A stretch of DNA of 64,000 bases from Anaerolineae bacterium (GTDB taxonomy: Bacteria > Chloroflexota > Anaerolineae > Aggregatilineales > UBA2796), in assembly GCA_019637555.1 (NCBI GenBank), contig JAHBVK010000003.1, forward strand, positions 124,001-188,000, given 5' to 3'. The number at the start of each line of letters is the position of its first letter. Positions within the stretch are counted from its first letter, which is position 1. The translations under genes and the position numbers were made by a program. Below are positions 41,701 to 50,344 of the stretch, one piece after another. The notes beneath the pieces are model-generated. The model was not told the DNA's origin. It was given only the letters and a program-made list of their open reading frames with translations, and did not search any database.

Positions 41701-44700
41701 CTACTCATGGCGCGGTTCGGGGCGGGCGTAAAGCGAAGGTTGCGTTCGTCGGTCAGATTACCTTCTAGATCGGTGCCATACGTGCCGACGGCTTGACCAC
41801 TTTGCTCATCGTAGAGAAACAGCGCCATACGATCCACATTAAACTGCTGTATGCCCAGTTTGATCGCCCGCTGGTACAGTTCATCAAGGTCATTGATCAG
41901 CGTCAATTCGATAGTGATTTCGTGCAGCGCCTTAAGATAGTTCTGGAATTCGCGCTGTTCTTCTAAACGCGCGCTCAACTCGTCTTCGACGCGCTTGCGT
42001 TCGCTGACATCGCGCGAGACGGCTATCCCTTCGCGCAGCGCACCCGTGGCGGGGTCATAAATGAACTGCGTGGCAGTTTCCAACCAGACATAATGACCAT
42101 CTTTGTGTTGGACGCGCCACGTAAAGTTATGAGACTTAAGCTGCAATTCAAGCGCACGTACGTATTCTTGCATGACTGGAGACACATCGTCGGGATGCAT
42201 ATGCTCGGAACTGGAGTGACCAATTAACTCCTCCGGTGCATAGCCCGTAACTGCCTTGCTAGACGCTGAAATATAAAGGAACTCTCCTTGCTTGTTAGCG
42301 CGAGTGACTACATCGCTGACGTTCTCTGCCAGCAAGCGGTAGCGTTCTTCGCTTTGAACCAGCGAGATTTCGATCCGCTTGCGTGCCAGCAGTGCGCCTA
42401 GTGTCGAGCCGTAGAGTGCGAGAGTGTCTAGCAACGCCTTTGACGCGGGGCGTCGATGGATCAGGTTATCTGCTACCAGCCAGCCCAATGCCTCTGTCCC
42501 GTTCCACAAAACGGTGGCGGCATTCCAACCTATTCCCACGGACTGCATATTCATATACAGTTCCACACCATCGTCAAAGGCGAATCGCTCTACGCGGTTC
42601 AATGCTCGCATAGTGATGTCTTGTGGACCGGGCTGATAAGAAAACGAACGTTCATCGGTTAGGCTGCCTTCAGCATCCGTACCGAATGTGCCCGTTGCTG
42701 AAGCGGTACTGGCATCGTAAAGGAACAATGCCAGTCGATCAAAGCCGAGTCGCTCGCGTCCTAGTTCGACAGCACGTCGGAATAGGTTGTCGAGTTCATC
42801 AATGCTGGTCAACTCAATGCTGATCTCGTGCAGTGCCTTGAGATACTGCTGAAACTCCCGTTCTTCGGCTCGCTTTTCCTCTAGTGCGTTCTCTGCCCGC
42901 TTGCGTTCTGTGATGTCATAAACCGTCGAACGGCTGGAGAGGTAGTTGCCTCGTTCATCATAAATGGCGGTAGCGTTGACCAAGACGGTCATTGTACTGC
43001 CATCTTTGCGGACCATCTCCAGTTCCAAATCTTTCAACCAGCCGCGATCTTTGAAGATGGGATAGTTGACGCCAAAGGTCTGGTGGCTGGCGGGAGTAAG
43101 CAGCTCAGGCAACCGCCGTACCCCAATGATCTCGTCGCGCGTGTAGCCGAGCCAGAGCAGTTCGGTGTCGTTCATGCGGGTGATCAAGCCGTAAGTATCT
43201 AACGCATGATAACCAGCGGGCGCATTGTTATAGAGGTCTTCGATCTCGGCGGTGTAGTGCTTTAGCGCCTCCTCTGCTTTGCGCTTCTCGGTGATGTCGC
43301 GGTTAACGGCGACAATGCCGAAGGGTGCGCCATTTTCGTCCTTGGTCAAGGTTACCGATGACTGGATGTAGACATCCTCACCATTCTTGCGCGTCTGGAC
43401 AACCTCGCCTGCCCAATATCCTTTTGCCAGAAAATCCCGGCTAATCTGCTGGGAGTCATGGTCAGACGGGAAGCGCGAATGTAGCAGATCGACCACCTTC
43501 AGACCTTGTGCGTCTGCGGTACGCCAGCCATAGATGTTCTCAGCGGCTCTATTCCAACTCTGGATGCGATATTCCAAGTCAGTGACGATCACTGCATCGC
43601 TAACGCTCTCTTGTATACCGGCGTGGAAGCGAAGCTGGCGTTCCTGTGCTTTACGCTCCGTAATATCGCGGTTGATGTAGACGATTCCAAGAGGCGTACC
43701 ATCATCCTCGCGTAGGAAAGTTGCGGAGCAATGGACAATGATCTGCTGCCCGTTTCTATCGTGCTGCTCGAGTTCACCCTCCCATGCACCCGTTTCCAGC
43801 AGCGCCCGTTGCAGTAGATCGGCTTGCTGCGGCGTTCTAAACGGCGAGGGATCGGCTAATTCGGAAAATGTCTTGCCCACTGCTTCCGCAGCGCTCCAGC
43901 CGTACATCACCTCGGCACGATGATTCCAACTTTGAATTCGCCGATCTACATCAGCGACGATTACAGCGTCGTAGATGCTCTCCTGTACGCTGGCGTGGAA
44001 GCGCAGTTGGCGTTCACGTTCCTTACGCTCGTTGATGTCGCGGGTCACTACGACCAAGCCCGTGATCTCGCCGTTTAAGTTGCGCAAAGGGATCTTGGTC
44101 GAGGACATCCACCGATAATCGTGGTAAACAGGCACAAGTTCTTCGTGATTGAGGAGCGCTTCACCTGTTAGCAATATTTCGGCTTCATCAGCCTTAAACT
44201 GCCGTGCAACGTCTGCTGGAAAATGATCGGCGTCACTTTTGCCGATCAATTCATCAGGCGAGTGATAGCCATGTGCATGCGCCAACGCCCTGTTGCCCAA
44301 GACAAAGCGATGGGAAGTATCCTTGATTGAAACAAAATCAGGAATGGTATCGATCAAGGTGCGCAGGAGTTTGCGCTCGTCATTCAATTGGGCGCTGCGC
44401 TCCGCCACCAACTGCTCCAACCGTGCGCGGTAATCCGCCAATTCCGCTTCGGTATTTTTGCGCTCGGTAATATCGCGCCCGACGCCCTGATACTCGACGA
44501 TATTGCCTTCGCCATCCAGCAGCGCCCGATCCGTCCACTGGAACCAGCGCATAGAGCCATCAGGCATCAGCGAATGATGCTCACTAATATTTACCGGATT
44601 TGTGGCGCTGAGTGATGCAACATGGGCAGCGGCTATCGGGCGTTCTGCTTCAGGAATATTGAGCAGCAGATTGGTGCCCAGCATTTGCTCCGGGGTCTTT

Positions 44701-46349
44701 CCGTAGGGGGCGGCGTAGGATTGGTTGACAAAGGTGAGGTTGAAATCTCGATCATAGCGGCACACCAGATCGATCTGGTCTTCAACGATGCGGCGGTAAC
44801 GTGCTTCGCTGTGGATCAGCGCCTGTTCCGCTTCTTTAAGCGCGGTGATATCCTCGATCACGGTGACGAAATAATCCGGCTGCCCTTTCGCATCCCGAAT
44901 CAGCCGCGAGGTCAGATTGACCCAAATAACGCGCCCATCTTTGTGCAGGTAGCGCTTATGTCGCGTGTAATCGGTGAACTCACCCCCCAACATTTTCGGT
45001 ATGCGTTTCAAGTCGGATACCAGATCATCAGGGTGCGTAATTTCCTGAAAAGTTCTGGTCAGCAGTTCTTCTTGCGTATAACCGATGATGTCGCACAGCC
45101 GTTGATTAACGCGCAGCCAGCGTCCTTCTGGCGAGACATGAGCGATGCCGACGGCGGCTTGCTCGAACGTAGCGCGGAGTAGTGCTTCGCTCTGGCGCAT
45201 GGCGCGTTCCGCTTTTACACGCTCGGTGATCAACTCTGCCATGATCAGGATGCCGCCGATCTCGTTCTGCTCGTTGCGCCATGGATGAACAGACCAGCGC
45301 AGCCATTCTACCGAACCGTCGGCGTGGATGAATTCATCCTCCTCGCAGCTTTCTACCGCACCGTTCAAGCAGCGCTGATGGATTTCCTTCCAGCGTTCAG
45401 GGAGTTCGGGAAATAAGTCATAGTGCGAGCGTCCTATGACATTCGCTGCGTCCAGCCGATAATCCGATAACCAGCGCTTGCTAACTACCAGATAGCGCAT
45501 CTGCCTATCTAGCATGATAATGGCAGCGGGCGCGTGTTCTACGAACAGCTCAAGCTGCTGCCTGCTGATGCGGAGTTTTTCTTCCGCCTGATGCAGTTCG
45601 GTTAGATCACGTCCGACGCCTTGATAGCCAATGATTTTCCCTGCCGCGTCGAGCAGTGCGCGATCTCGCCATTGAACCCAACGCCTACTGCCATCGGGCA
45701 AGATCATCCATTCTTCGAAGGTAGCTTCAGGAGTCGCCGCGTTGAGCCTGTGCAAGTGTGCTGTGACGCGTTCCCAAGCTGCCGCCGGGATCAATTGCAT
45801 CAAGTTCACACCGACGAGCGATTCGGGACTGCGTCCGTGCAGCGCAGCAAATGCGGAGTTAGCGAGGGAAATGGTGAAATCCGTGTCGTAGCGGCACACC
45901 ATCTCTAACTGATCTTCCACAACTTTGCGGAAGTGTGCTTCACCCTCGTCGCGCGTTGTTGCCAACGTCATAAGGCGGCGCAAGATGAAGGGTAGCCGTT
46001 GAGGTTGATCGGTCAGCAGGACATCGCTGAGGATGGGTCTTTGAGCTAGCGCATAGGTAAAAGCAGCATCTGCTGTGTCTGGTTTGCACAGTAGGATCAG
46101 CGGCGTGTTGGCAGCCAACGACTGTATTTGATCGAACACACCACGCGCCAGAGGATAAGCGGCGATGATGGCATCATAGCGCTGCTTCCGCAAGGCGTCG
46201 GGGACTTCTTTTGCAGCGCTGATTGGCGTGATCGGAGCTGACAACCCTGCTGCTAAGAGCGTTTCGCTAAGAGCATGGATTTGCGCCTTACCGATCTTGA
46301 TACCTAGGAGCCGGAGTGTGATGTCGCTAGAAAGTGATGTCATGGTCAC
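38721..46349 (-). CDS. Giant hybrid sensor histidine kinase with ~11 PAS and 3 GAF domains
   Basis: 2542 residues, no transmembrane segments. Order by eye: degenerate receiver without an acceptor Asp (1-130); eight PAS/PAC units to ~1165; GAF 1; PAS 9; GAF 2; PAS 10; PAS 11 (FixL-like, ends ~1905); GAF 3 (~1925-2085). HisKA follows (~2100-2170, NMSHELRTPLNG), then HATPase (~2210-2330, LLNLLTNAVKYTEHGGV and GTGLGLAIS), receiver (~2350-2465, Asp in AILLDLRMPG) and an ~80-residue helical tail. Most PAS units end in RD(I/V)(T/S)ERK. GAF 1 and 2 are close repeats (YLKALHEI(S/T)IELT...LFLYD). The start is GTG 46349, with AAGGG upstream. It is coupled to the REC-HK gene. It probably integrates several cytoplasmic signals (redox, light or ligands), but no chromophore cysteine was verified. 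Confidence 0.92.
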   Translation of the reverse strand: MTMTSLSSDITLRLLGIKIGKAQIHALSETLLAAGLSAPITPISAAKEVPDALRKQRYDAIIAAYPLARGVFDQIQSLAANTPLILLCKPDTADAAFTYALAQRPILSDVLLTDQPQRLPFILRRLMTLATTRDEGEAHFRKVVEDQLEMVCRYDTDFTISLANSAFAALHGRSPESLVGVNLMQLIPAAAWERVTAHLHRLNAATPEATFEEWMILPDGSRRWVQWRDRALLDAAGKIIGYQGVGRDLTELHQAEEKLRISRQQLELFVEHAPAAIIMLDRQMRYLVVSKRWLSDYRLDAANVIGRSHYDLFPELPERWKEIHQRCLNGAVESCEEDEFIHADGSVEWLRWSVHPWRNEQNEIGGILIMAELITERVKAERAMRQSEALLRATFEQAAVGIAHVSPEGRWLRVNQRLCDIIGYTQEELLTRTFQEITHPDDLVSDLKRIPKMLGGEFTDYTRHKRYLHKDGRVIWVNLTSRLIRDAKGQPDYFVTVIEDITALKEAEQALIHSEARYRRIVEDQIDLVCRYDRDFNLTFVNQSYAAPYGKTPEQMLGTNLLLNIPEAERPIAAAHVASLSATNPVNISEHHSLMPDGSMRWFQWTDRALLDGEGNIVEYQGVGRDITERKNTEAELADYRARLEQLVAERSAQLNDERKLLRTLIDTIPDFVSIKDTSHRFVLGNRALAHAHGYHSPDELIGKSDADHFPADVARQFKADEAEILLTGEALLNHEELVPVYHDYRWMSSTKIPLRNLNGEITGLVVVTRDINERKERERQLRFHASVQESIYDAVIVADVDRRIQSWNHRAEVMYGWSAAEAVGKTFSELADPSPFRTPQQADLLQRALLETGAWEGELEQHDRNGQQIIVHCSATFLREDDGTPLGIVYINRDITERKAQERQLRFHAGIQESVSDAVIVTDLEYRIQSWNRAAENIYGWRTADAQGLKVVDLLHSRFPSDHDSQQISRDFLAKGYWAGEVVQTRKNGEDVYIQSSVTLTKDENGAPFGIVAVNRDITEKRKAEEALKHYTAEIEDLYNNAPAGYHALDTYGLITRMNDTELLWLGYTRDEIIGVRRLPELLTPASHQTFGVNYPIFKDRGWLKDLELEMVRKDGSTMTVLVNATAIYDERGNYLSSRSTVYDITERKRAENALEEKRAEEREFQQYLKALHEISIELTSIDELDNLFRRAVELGRERLGFDRLALFLYDASTASATGTFGTDAEGSLTDERSFSYQPGPQDITMRALNRVERFAFDDGVELYMNMQSVGIGWNAATVLWNGTEALGWLVADNLIHRRPASKALLDTLALYGSTLGALLARKRIEISLVQSEERYRLLAENVSDVVTRANKQGEFLYISASSKAVTGYAPEELIGHSSSEHMHPDDVSPVMQEYVRALELQLKSHNFTWRVQHKDGHYVWLETATQFIYDPATGALREGIAVSRDVSERKRVEDELSARLEEQREFQNYLKALHEITIELTLINDLDELYQRAIKLGIQQFNVDRMALFLYDEQSGQAVGTYGTDLEGNLTDERNLRFTPAPNRAMSRALLGNERFYFDGNTELTQNLQPVMLGWNLAAILWDGGQNIGWLVADNGIKHRPATKPQLDILSLYALSIGTLLARKRSDLAMRENEERYRLLAENITDLVGRMSLSGEFLYVSPSIRRILGYEPEELIGKNGYEIVHPDDIGALATPAGLEITPDTPTPLPLAVYRVRHKDGHYVWLESSNQAFFSESTQELLGFITSSRDISERKRAEEALLASESLLREREGMIRAIVNTTADAIISIDSIGTIQSFNTAATRIFGYSLDEVIGKNVRMLMPEPASHQHDSYIERRKSTSQTKVIGVQREELALRKDGSVFPIELAINEVDVNGKLLFTGLLRDVTVPRLIERERNQLYEQTQTALAASKAYAERLDLLNELSQRVNRTSSEDDIYRIAVNSIKRIFNAKHFMILERQADAETLTIVVSEGENPIANVGDPIPLRESITGHVVLTGQVINVGDIPANLARTPAALRERIANSTLASSLIVPIKVGEHNIGAVVVNSETLNAYTTEDENVLQHIASFLGIAVQNARRTRQLQEATALAEKASRAKSEFLANMSHELRTPLNGILGYVQILQRDRATPKQLDGLGIIARSGEHLLSLINDVLDFSKIEAQRMQLSPAAFALAPMLRTICEMIQIRAEQKNLVFHYEEITDLPAGVYGDEVRLRQVLLNLLTNAVKYTEHGGVVLKVAHEDQRIRFQVEDTGIGIPPELLPQLFQPFVQAERRAQVEGTGLGLAISNQLVSLMGGQLQVKTQLGEGSTFWFELTMPRVDDFEEPPQPLEQNIIGYRGERRHILVVDDRAENRSVLREMLQPLGFEISEAVNGLECLEIVSTTHFDAILLDLRMPGLGGLETIKRLRQSQQGTNHVLIAISASAFDHNRTESILAGANGFLAKPFRLQRLLDVLGQNLKLDWIIEEYLVPTADGDVIPLILPPEKVLSQLYDLVLQGDVRGIQVQCQQLANEYPTFAATVSNLAKSFKIRELRHFLAQHGGKSQ

Positions 46350-46554
46350 ACTTACCCTTACAATCGATCAGAAATCGTTGATTAGCGTACCTACCACCTC
46401 AACGTAAAGAGCGCAAAGTCGATCTCACTCCACATGCCAAACCCGCAGCCACAAGCGACAACATCAATTGCAGTTACATCTAGCGTGATGAGATGGGGAA
46501 TTGAGTATTCAGGTCTATCACAATACGAAACACAAACTAACATTTCGAACTTTT

Positions 46555-46574
46555 CTAGGTATCTAGATACCTAG
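46555..46574. promoter_or_regulatory. Perfect 20-bp palindrome upstream of the giant kinase
   Basis: CTAGGTATCTAGATACCTAG is identical to its reverse complement. It is followed by GAGGTAC...GAGGTACC repeats to about 46613. It lies in the 523-nt divergent region between the kinase and the ArsR operon, which is A/T-rich and has no gene. A dimeric regulator site is likely. Confidence 0.6.
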
Positions 46575-46836
46575 CTAGTGTTTTACGAGGTACAGCACTG
46601 GTAACGAGGTACCGAGACTCTAAACCAATGTTTTTTGTCTAATGTTTAAATTGTAACTGCAAAGTAAGAATAATATGTATTTCAATTACATTATACCTTT
46701 TACTGGAGACAAAATCTCAGATTTTCCTGCTCATTTGTTATCCAATACCGCCGTTTAAACACTTCACAGAATTCACACTTTTGTGCGCAAAATCCGCTCA
46801 ACTTGAGTCTTCTGATCAACATAATCCTTATATGCC

Positions 46837-46866
46837 TTGACAGTTATATAACCAATGTGGTATATT
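46837..46866 (+). promoter_or_regulatory. ArsR-gene promoter with embedded operator-like repeat
   Basis: TTGACA (46837-46842) and TATATT (46861-46866) are 18 nt apart. The imperfect inverted repeat ATATAACCA...TGGTATAT (46846-46865) fills the spacer and -10. The start codon follows only 6 nt after the -10, so the mRNA may be leaderless. Confidence 0.65.
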
Positions 46867-46872
46867 TGAACC

Positions 46873-47235
46873 ATGACGACATTTGAAGCCTTAGCCGACC
46901 CAACGCGCCGCCGCATTCTCGATTTACTGCGCGACCAGCCACGCCTTGTTGGCGAACTAGTAGACCTACTAGCGATCAGCCAACCGGGAGTATCCAAACA
47001 TCTGCGCGTACTGCGAGAAGCAGGTCTGGTGCGGGTGCGGCAGGATGCTCAACGTCACTGGTACGAACTGCGCTCTGAACCATTACAAGAACTGGATCAG
47101 TGGTTGGACTCTTATCGTCATCTGTGGCTCGAAAGGTTTGATCGCTTAGACTCCTTTCTACAGGAACTACAGCAAGAACGAGAGCAACAGCAAGTAGAGG
47201 ATGTACAGCAACAGGAGAACGAAGATGAGCAATAA
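46873..47235 (+). CDS. ArsR-family transcriptional regulator
   Basis: A 120-residue winged-helix regulator: MTTFEALADPTRRRILDLLR, VDLLAISQPGVSKHLRVLREAGLV and RHWYELRSEPLQELDQWLDSY. No metal-binding cysteines are seen, which fits the subgroup linked to SRPBCC (AHSA1) proteins rather than arsenic sensors. The C-terminus is a Gln/Glu-rich helix. ATG 46873 has no ribosome site and lies ~6 nt after a -10 element. It overlaps the next gene by 11 nt and probably represses its own operon. Confidence 0.93.
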   Translation: MTTFEALADPTRRRILDLLRDQPRLVGELVDLLAISQPGVSKHLRVLREAGLVRVRQDAQRHWYELRSEPLQELDQWLDSYRHLWLERFDRLDSFLQELQQEREQQQVEDVQQQENEDEQ

Positions 47236-47722
47236 CAAGACGATTGTTAGCACGGCAGGCAAGCAGTTGAACATGGAACGCATCTTCAACGCCCCGCGTC
47301 AACTGGTCTTCGAGGCATGGTCGAAGCCCGAATATCTGGCGCGCTGGTGGGGTCCTCAAGGGTGGACGCTGCCCGTCTGCAACGTCGATTTCCGCGTGGG
47401 CGGCTCGTGGCACTACTGTATACGCGGACCAGAGGGCGAGGAATCGTGGGGCAAGGCGCTTTACCATGAGATCGTAGTGCCAGAGCGCATCGTCTATACC
47501 GATTACTTCTCCGATGCCGCTGGTACGCTCTCGGATCAAATGCCTGCCGCCACCACTACCATGTCCTTTATCGAAGTAGATGGTAAGACCAAAGTCACCG
47601 GACGCTCCGAGTATCCTGCCGTCGCCGATCTGGAGAAAGTGATCCAGATGGGGATGCTAGATGGCATGAACGAATCGCTGGATCGTCTGGACGCGGCGCT
47701 AGCTGCTCTCAGCAACGCCTAA
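47225..47722 (+). CDS. SRPBCC / AHSA1-domain protein 1
   Basis: A 165-residue START-like (AHSA1) fold protein: MERIFNAPRQLVFEAWSKPE, YLARWWGPQGWTLPVCNVDF and GSWHYCIRGPEG, ending LDGMNESLDRLDAAL. Such proteins bind hydrophobic ligands in a deep cavity, and their activity is usually unknown. ATG 47225 follows AGGAGAACGAAG. The overlap with the ArsR gene makes co-regulation near certain. A paralogue follows 92 nt later. Confidence 0.92.
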   Translation: MSNNKTIVSTAGKQLNMERIFNAPRQLVFEAWSKPEYLARWWGPQGWTLPVCNVDFRVGGSWHYCIRGPEGEESWGKALYHEIVVPERIVYTDYFSDAAGTLSDQMPAATTTMSFIEVDGKTKVTGRSEYPAVADLEKVIQMGMLDGMNESLDRLDAALAALSNA

Positions 47723-47814
47723 CGCGGTAGCTAATTGTGACCAACACTGAACGCTGGACACAGCACATTGATCGTCTAACTGAAGTTCTGAACAATATCA
47801 AAGGAAGCAGCATC

Positions 47815-48297
47815 ATGAAAAAGCACACCCTGATCGCGGAACCCGGCAGCAATGCCTTCACCCTGACCCGCACTTTCGACGCCCCACGCGAGTTGGTCTT
47901 CAAGACCATGACCGATCCCAAATTGATCCCGCAGTGGTGGGGACCAAAGGATTACACCACCGTCGTCGCCACGATGGATGTTAGACCGGGTGGGGGATGG
48001 CGCTTCGTCCAGAAGGGTCCCGACGGTAGCGAATACGGCTTCTTCGGTTTCTTCCATCAGATCGAAGCACCGTCCCGCGTGGTGCAGACCTTTGAGTTTG
48101 AAGGGATGCCCGGACATGTGCTGATGGAGACGATGATCCTTGAAGAGCGCGACGGCAAGACGCTGTTCACCGATATCTCCGTGTTTCAAACGGTGGAAGA
48201 TCGGGACGGCATGATCGCCTCCGGCATGGAGCACGGCTTCTCGGACTCGATGGAGCAGCTAGAAGCACTAATCGAAGCTGCCCGCGTCGCCCGCTAA
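47815..48297 (+). CDS. SRPBCC / AHSA1-domain protein 2
   Basis: 160 residues, same fold and layout as the preceding protein: FTLTRTFDAPRELVFKTMTD, PQWWGPKDYTTVVATMDVRP and GFSDSMEQLEALIEAARV. It shares the WWGP and R-P-G-G-x-W/F motifs with protein 1. ATG 47815 is preceded by AAGGAAG at seven nt, better than the GTG at 47737. It is part of the ArsR operon. Confidence 0.92.
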   Translation: MKKHTLIAEPGSNAFTLTRTFDAPRELVFKTMTDPKLIPQWWGPKDYTTVVATMDVRPGGGWRFVQKGPDGSEYGFFGFFHQIEAPSRVVQTFEFEGMPGHVLMETMILEERDGKTLFTDISVFQTVEDRDGMIASGMEHGFSDSMEQLEALIEAARVAR

Positions 48298-48437
48298 CTC
48301 AAGCTCACATCACACTCTCAACTCTTATCAGCAAGATCACGCCGCCGTAGGGGTGGGTTAAACAACTCACCCAACATCGGCTCATGCTGCCTCGAACTCG
48401 AAACAAGCGAGGCAATAAACCAATATGGAGTAAACAC

Positions 48438-49238
48438 ATGCCTACAGTCACTTCCAAAGACGGCACGATTATCGCTTACAACCGCAGCGGCACGGGACCA
48501 ACGCTCGTCCTTGTCGGCGGGGCGCTGGAATATCGCGCGTGGGTTTCCGAATCTTCCACGCTGGGCGGCTCGCCGCTGTTAGCCGAACACTTCACGGTCA
48601 TCCAATATGATCGGCGGGGGCGCGGCGAAAGCGGCGACACACCTCCTTACGCCGTTGATCGAGAGATCGAGGACATTGAAGCGCTGATCAACGCGGAAGG
48701 CGGCTCGGCATACCTGTTCGGTATTTCCTCCGGCGCGGCGCTGGCGCTGCACGCAGCGGTCAAACTGGACAGCAAAATCAAGAAGCTGGCGATCTATGAA
48801 GCGCCCTACAACGATGACGAGACGGCGCGTAAGGCATGGCGGGAGTACCGCGCGAACCTGGATCAGATTGTGGCGGAAGGGCGCAAGGGCGATGCAGTTG
48901 GCTTGTTCATGATGCTGGTCGGTATGCCACCGGATCATCTAGAAGCGATGCGCCAACATCCATTGTGGGGCAACTGGGAAGCGGTGGGACATACCCTCGC
49001 CTACGATGCAGCCGCACTCGGTGCTGAAGCCGCCGTAGCCACTGATCTCGCCGCCAAGCTGAAGGTACCCGCGCTGGTGCTGGATGGCAGTGCTAGTTAT
49101 CCCTTCATGCACACCGCCGCCGTCGCACTGGCTGAGGCAATGCCGCAGGGACAGCAGCGCACACTCGAAGGTCAAACGCACGAGGTATCAACGGACGTAC
49201 TCGCGCCGATACTGGTCGAGTATTTCGAGGCGAGATAA
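48438..49238 (+). CDS. Alpha/beta hydrolase, copy 1
   Basis: A 266-residue alpha/beta hydrolase. Oxyanion region LVLVGGALEYRAW, nucleophile elbow YLFGISSGAALALH (G-x-S-x-G), DRRGRGESGD before it, acid in PALVLDGSASY and catalytic His in GQTHEVSTDVLAP. It is paralogous to the next gene, which starts with the same TVTSKDGT leader. ATG 48438 has GGAG upstream. It lies 140 nt after the SRPBCC gene in the same direction. The substrate is unknown. Confidence 0.9.
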   Translation: MPTVTSKDGTIIAYNRSGTGPTLVLVGGALEYRAWVSESSTLGGSPLLAEHFTVIQYDRRGRGESGDTPPYAVDREIEDIEALINAEGGSAYLFGISSGAALALHAAVKLDSKIKKLAIYEAPYNDDETARKAWREYRANLDQIVAEGRKGDAVGLFMMLVGMPPDHLEAMRQHPLWGNWEAVGHTLAYDAAALGAEAAVATDLAAKLKVPALVLDGSASYPFMHTAAVALAEAMPQGQQRTLEGQTHEVSTDVLAPILVEYFEAR

Positions 49239-49250
49239 CGGTAGACATGG

Positions 49251-49313
49251 TAGACCGGAGGTTGAAACCTCCGGCTACAACACCTTTGAAACCCACTGAA
49301 GTGGGTTAGGAGT
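49251..49313. repeat. Palindromic repeat TAGACCGGAGG...CCTCCGGCTACA, copy 3
   Basis: TAGACCGGAGGTTGAAACCT, CCGGCTACAACACC and AAACCCACTGAAGTGGGTTA, nearly identical to 16902-16964. It begins 13 nt after the hydrolase stop. Confidence 0.65.
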
Positions 49314-49463
49314 GAAAGAACTCTATCACTTCCCTACTTGCGAGTTAGGCAACGAATAATCGTGTCTCTCGGCTCTCCCTCTCCACGAAGTAGCGCAGGG
49401 ATGCGGCGAGTTGGCACTACCCATTGGTAACGTGCGAATAATTTGATGAATGGAGACAATCAC

Positions 49464-50312
49464 ATGGCTACCGTAACCTCCAAAGATGGCACTAGAATCG
49501 GCTACGACAAGTACGGCGATGGCAAGGCACCCGCGATCATCCTGATCACTGGTGCGCTCGGCGTCCGCAGCGAACCGATGAAAAACGATCTCGCGGCACT
49601 GCTTGCGACTCACTTCACCGTCTACGATTATGATCGGCGCGGGCGTGGCGAAAGTGGCGACAACAAGCCTTACGAAGTCGCCCGCGAAATTGAAGACATC
49701 GAAGCGTTGATCGACCTTGCTGGTGGATCGGCGGCGTTGTATGGCATGTCCTCCGGTGCAGTGCTAGCACTGGATGCCGCCAATAAGCTGCCCAATAAAG
49801 TCACCAAGCTGATCATGTACGAACCGCCGTTCATCATTGATGACAGCCGCCCGCCCGCGCCAGTTGATTACGTAGATCAGCTCAATGCGGCGATTGCCAA
49901 GGGGGATCGCGGCGGCGCAGTCGAGATTTTTATGACCAAGGCATTGCTGATACCCGCCGAATTCGTGGCGCAAATGCGCACCGCTCCAATGAGCGAATCG
50001 TTCAGCGAGTCTGATGGCGCGATGCCGCCGGAATGGGCGCAGATGGAGAAAGTAGCGCATACGCTGGCATATGACGGCACGATCTTGCAAGGCTTGATGT
50101 TAGGTAAACCGCTGCCGACGGATCGCTGGACTGCCGTGACCGCGCCGACGCTGGTGATCACGGGTGAACTCACCGAGCCATTTTTCCACGATGGCGCGAA
50201 AGCACTGATCCAGCAGCTACCCGATGCACGTCATCATTTGCTGGCGGGGCAAAGCCATGCGGTGATGTCTGACGTACTCGCGCCCGTGATGATCGAATTC
50301 CTCAAATCCTGA
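49464..50312 (+). CDS. Alpha/beta hydrolase, copy 2
   Basis: 282 residues, paralogue of the preceding hydrolase. MATVTSKDGTRIGYDKYGDG, IILITGALGVRS, DYDRRGRGESGDNKPYEVAR, nucleophile in ALYGMSSGAVLALDA, acid in LVITGELTEP, His in GQSHAVMSDVLAPVMI. It is slightly longer than copy 1, with an insert around residues 170-195. ATG 49464 follows GGAG. An intergenic repeat sits between the copies, so it may have its own transcript. Confidence 0.9.
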   Translation: MATVTSKDGTRIGYDKYGDGKAPAIILITGALGVRSEPMKNDLAALLATHFTVYDYDRRGRGESGDNKPYEVAREIEDIEALIDLAGGSAALYGMSSGAVLALDAANKLPNKVTKLIMYEPPFIIDDSRPPAPVDYVDQLNAAIAKGDRGGAVEIFMTKALLIPAEFVAQMRTAPMSESFSESDGAMPPEWAQMEKVAHTLAYDGTILQGLMLGKPLPTDRWTAVTAPTLVITGELTEPFFHDGAKALIQQLPDARHHLLAGQSHAVMSDVLAPVMIEFLKS

Positions 50313-50344
50313 TCGACCAGTAGTGCTAGATGGAGCTTACGCTC

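Noticed and set aside
44622-45182. 186-codon plus-strand frame within the giant kinase
   Set aside because: It is antisense to well-conserved PAS domains, with no ribosome site or recognisable motif.
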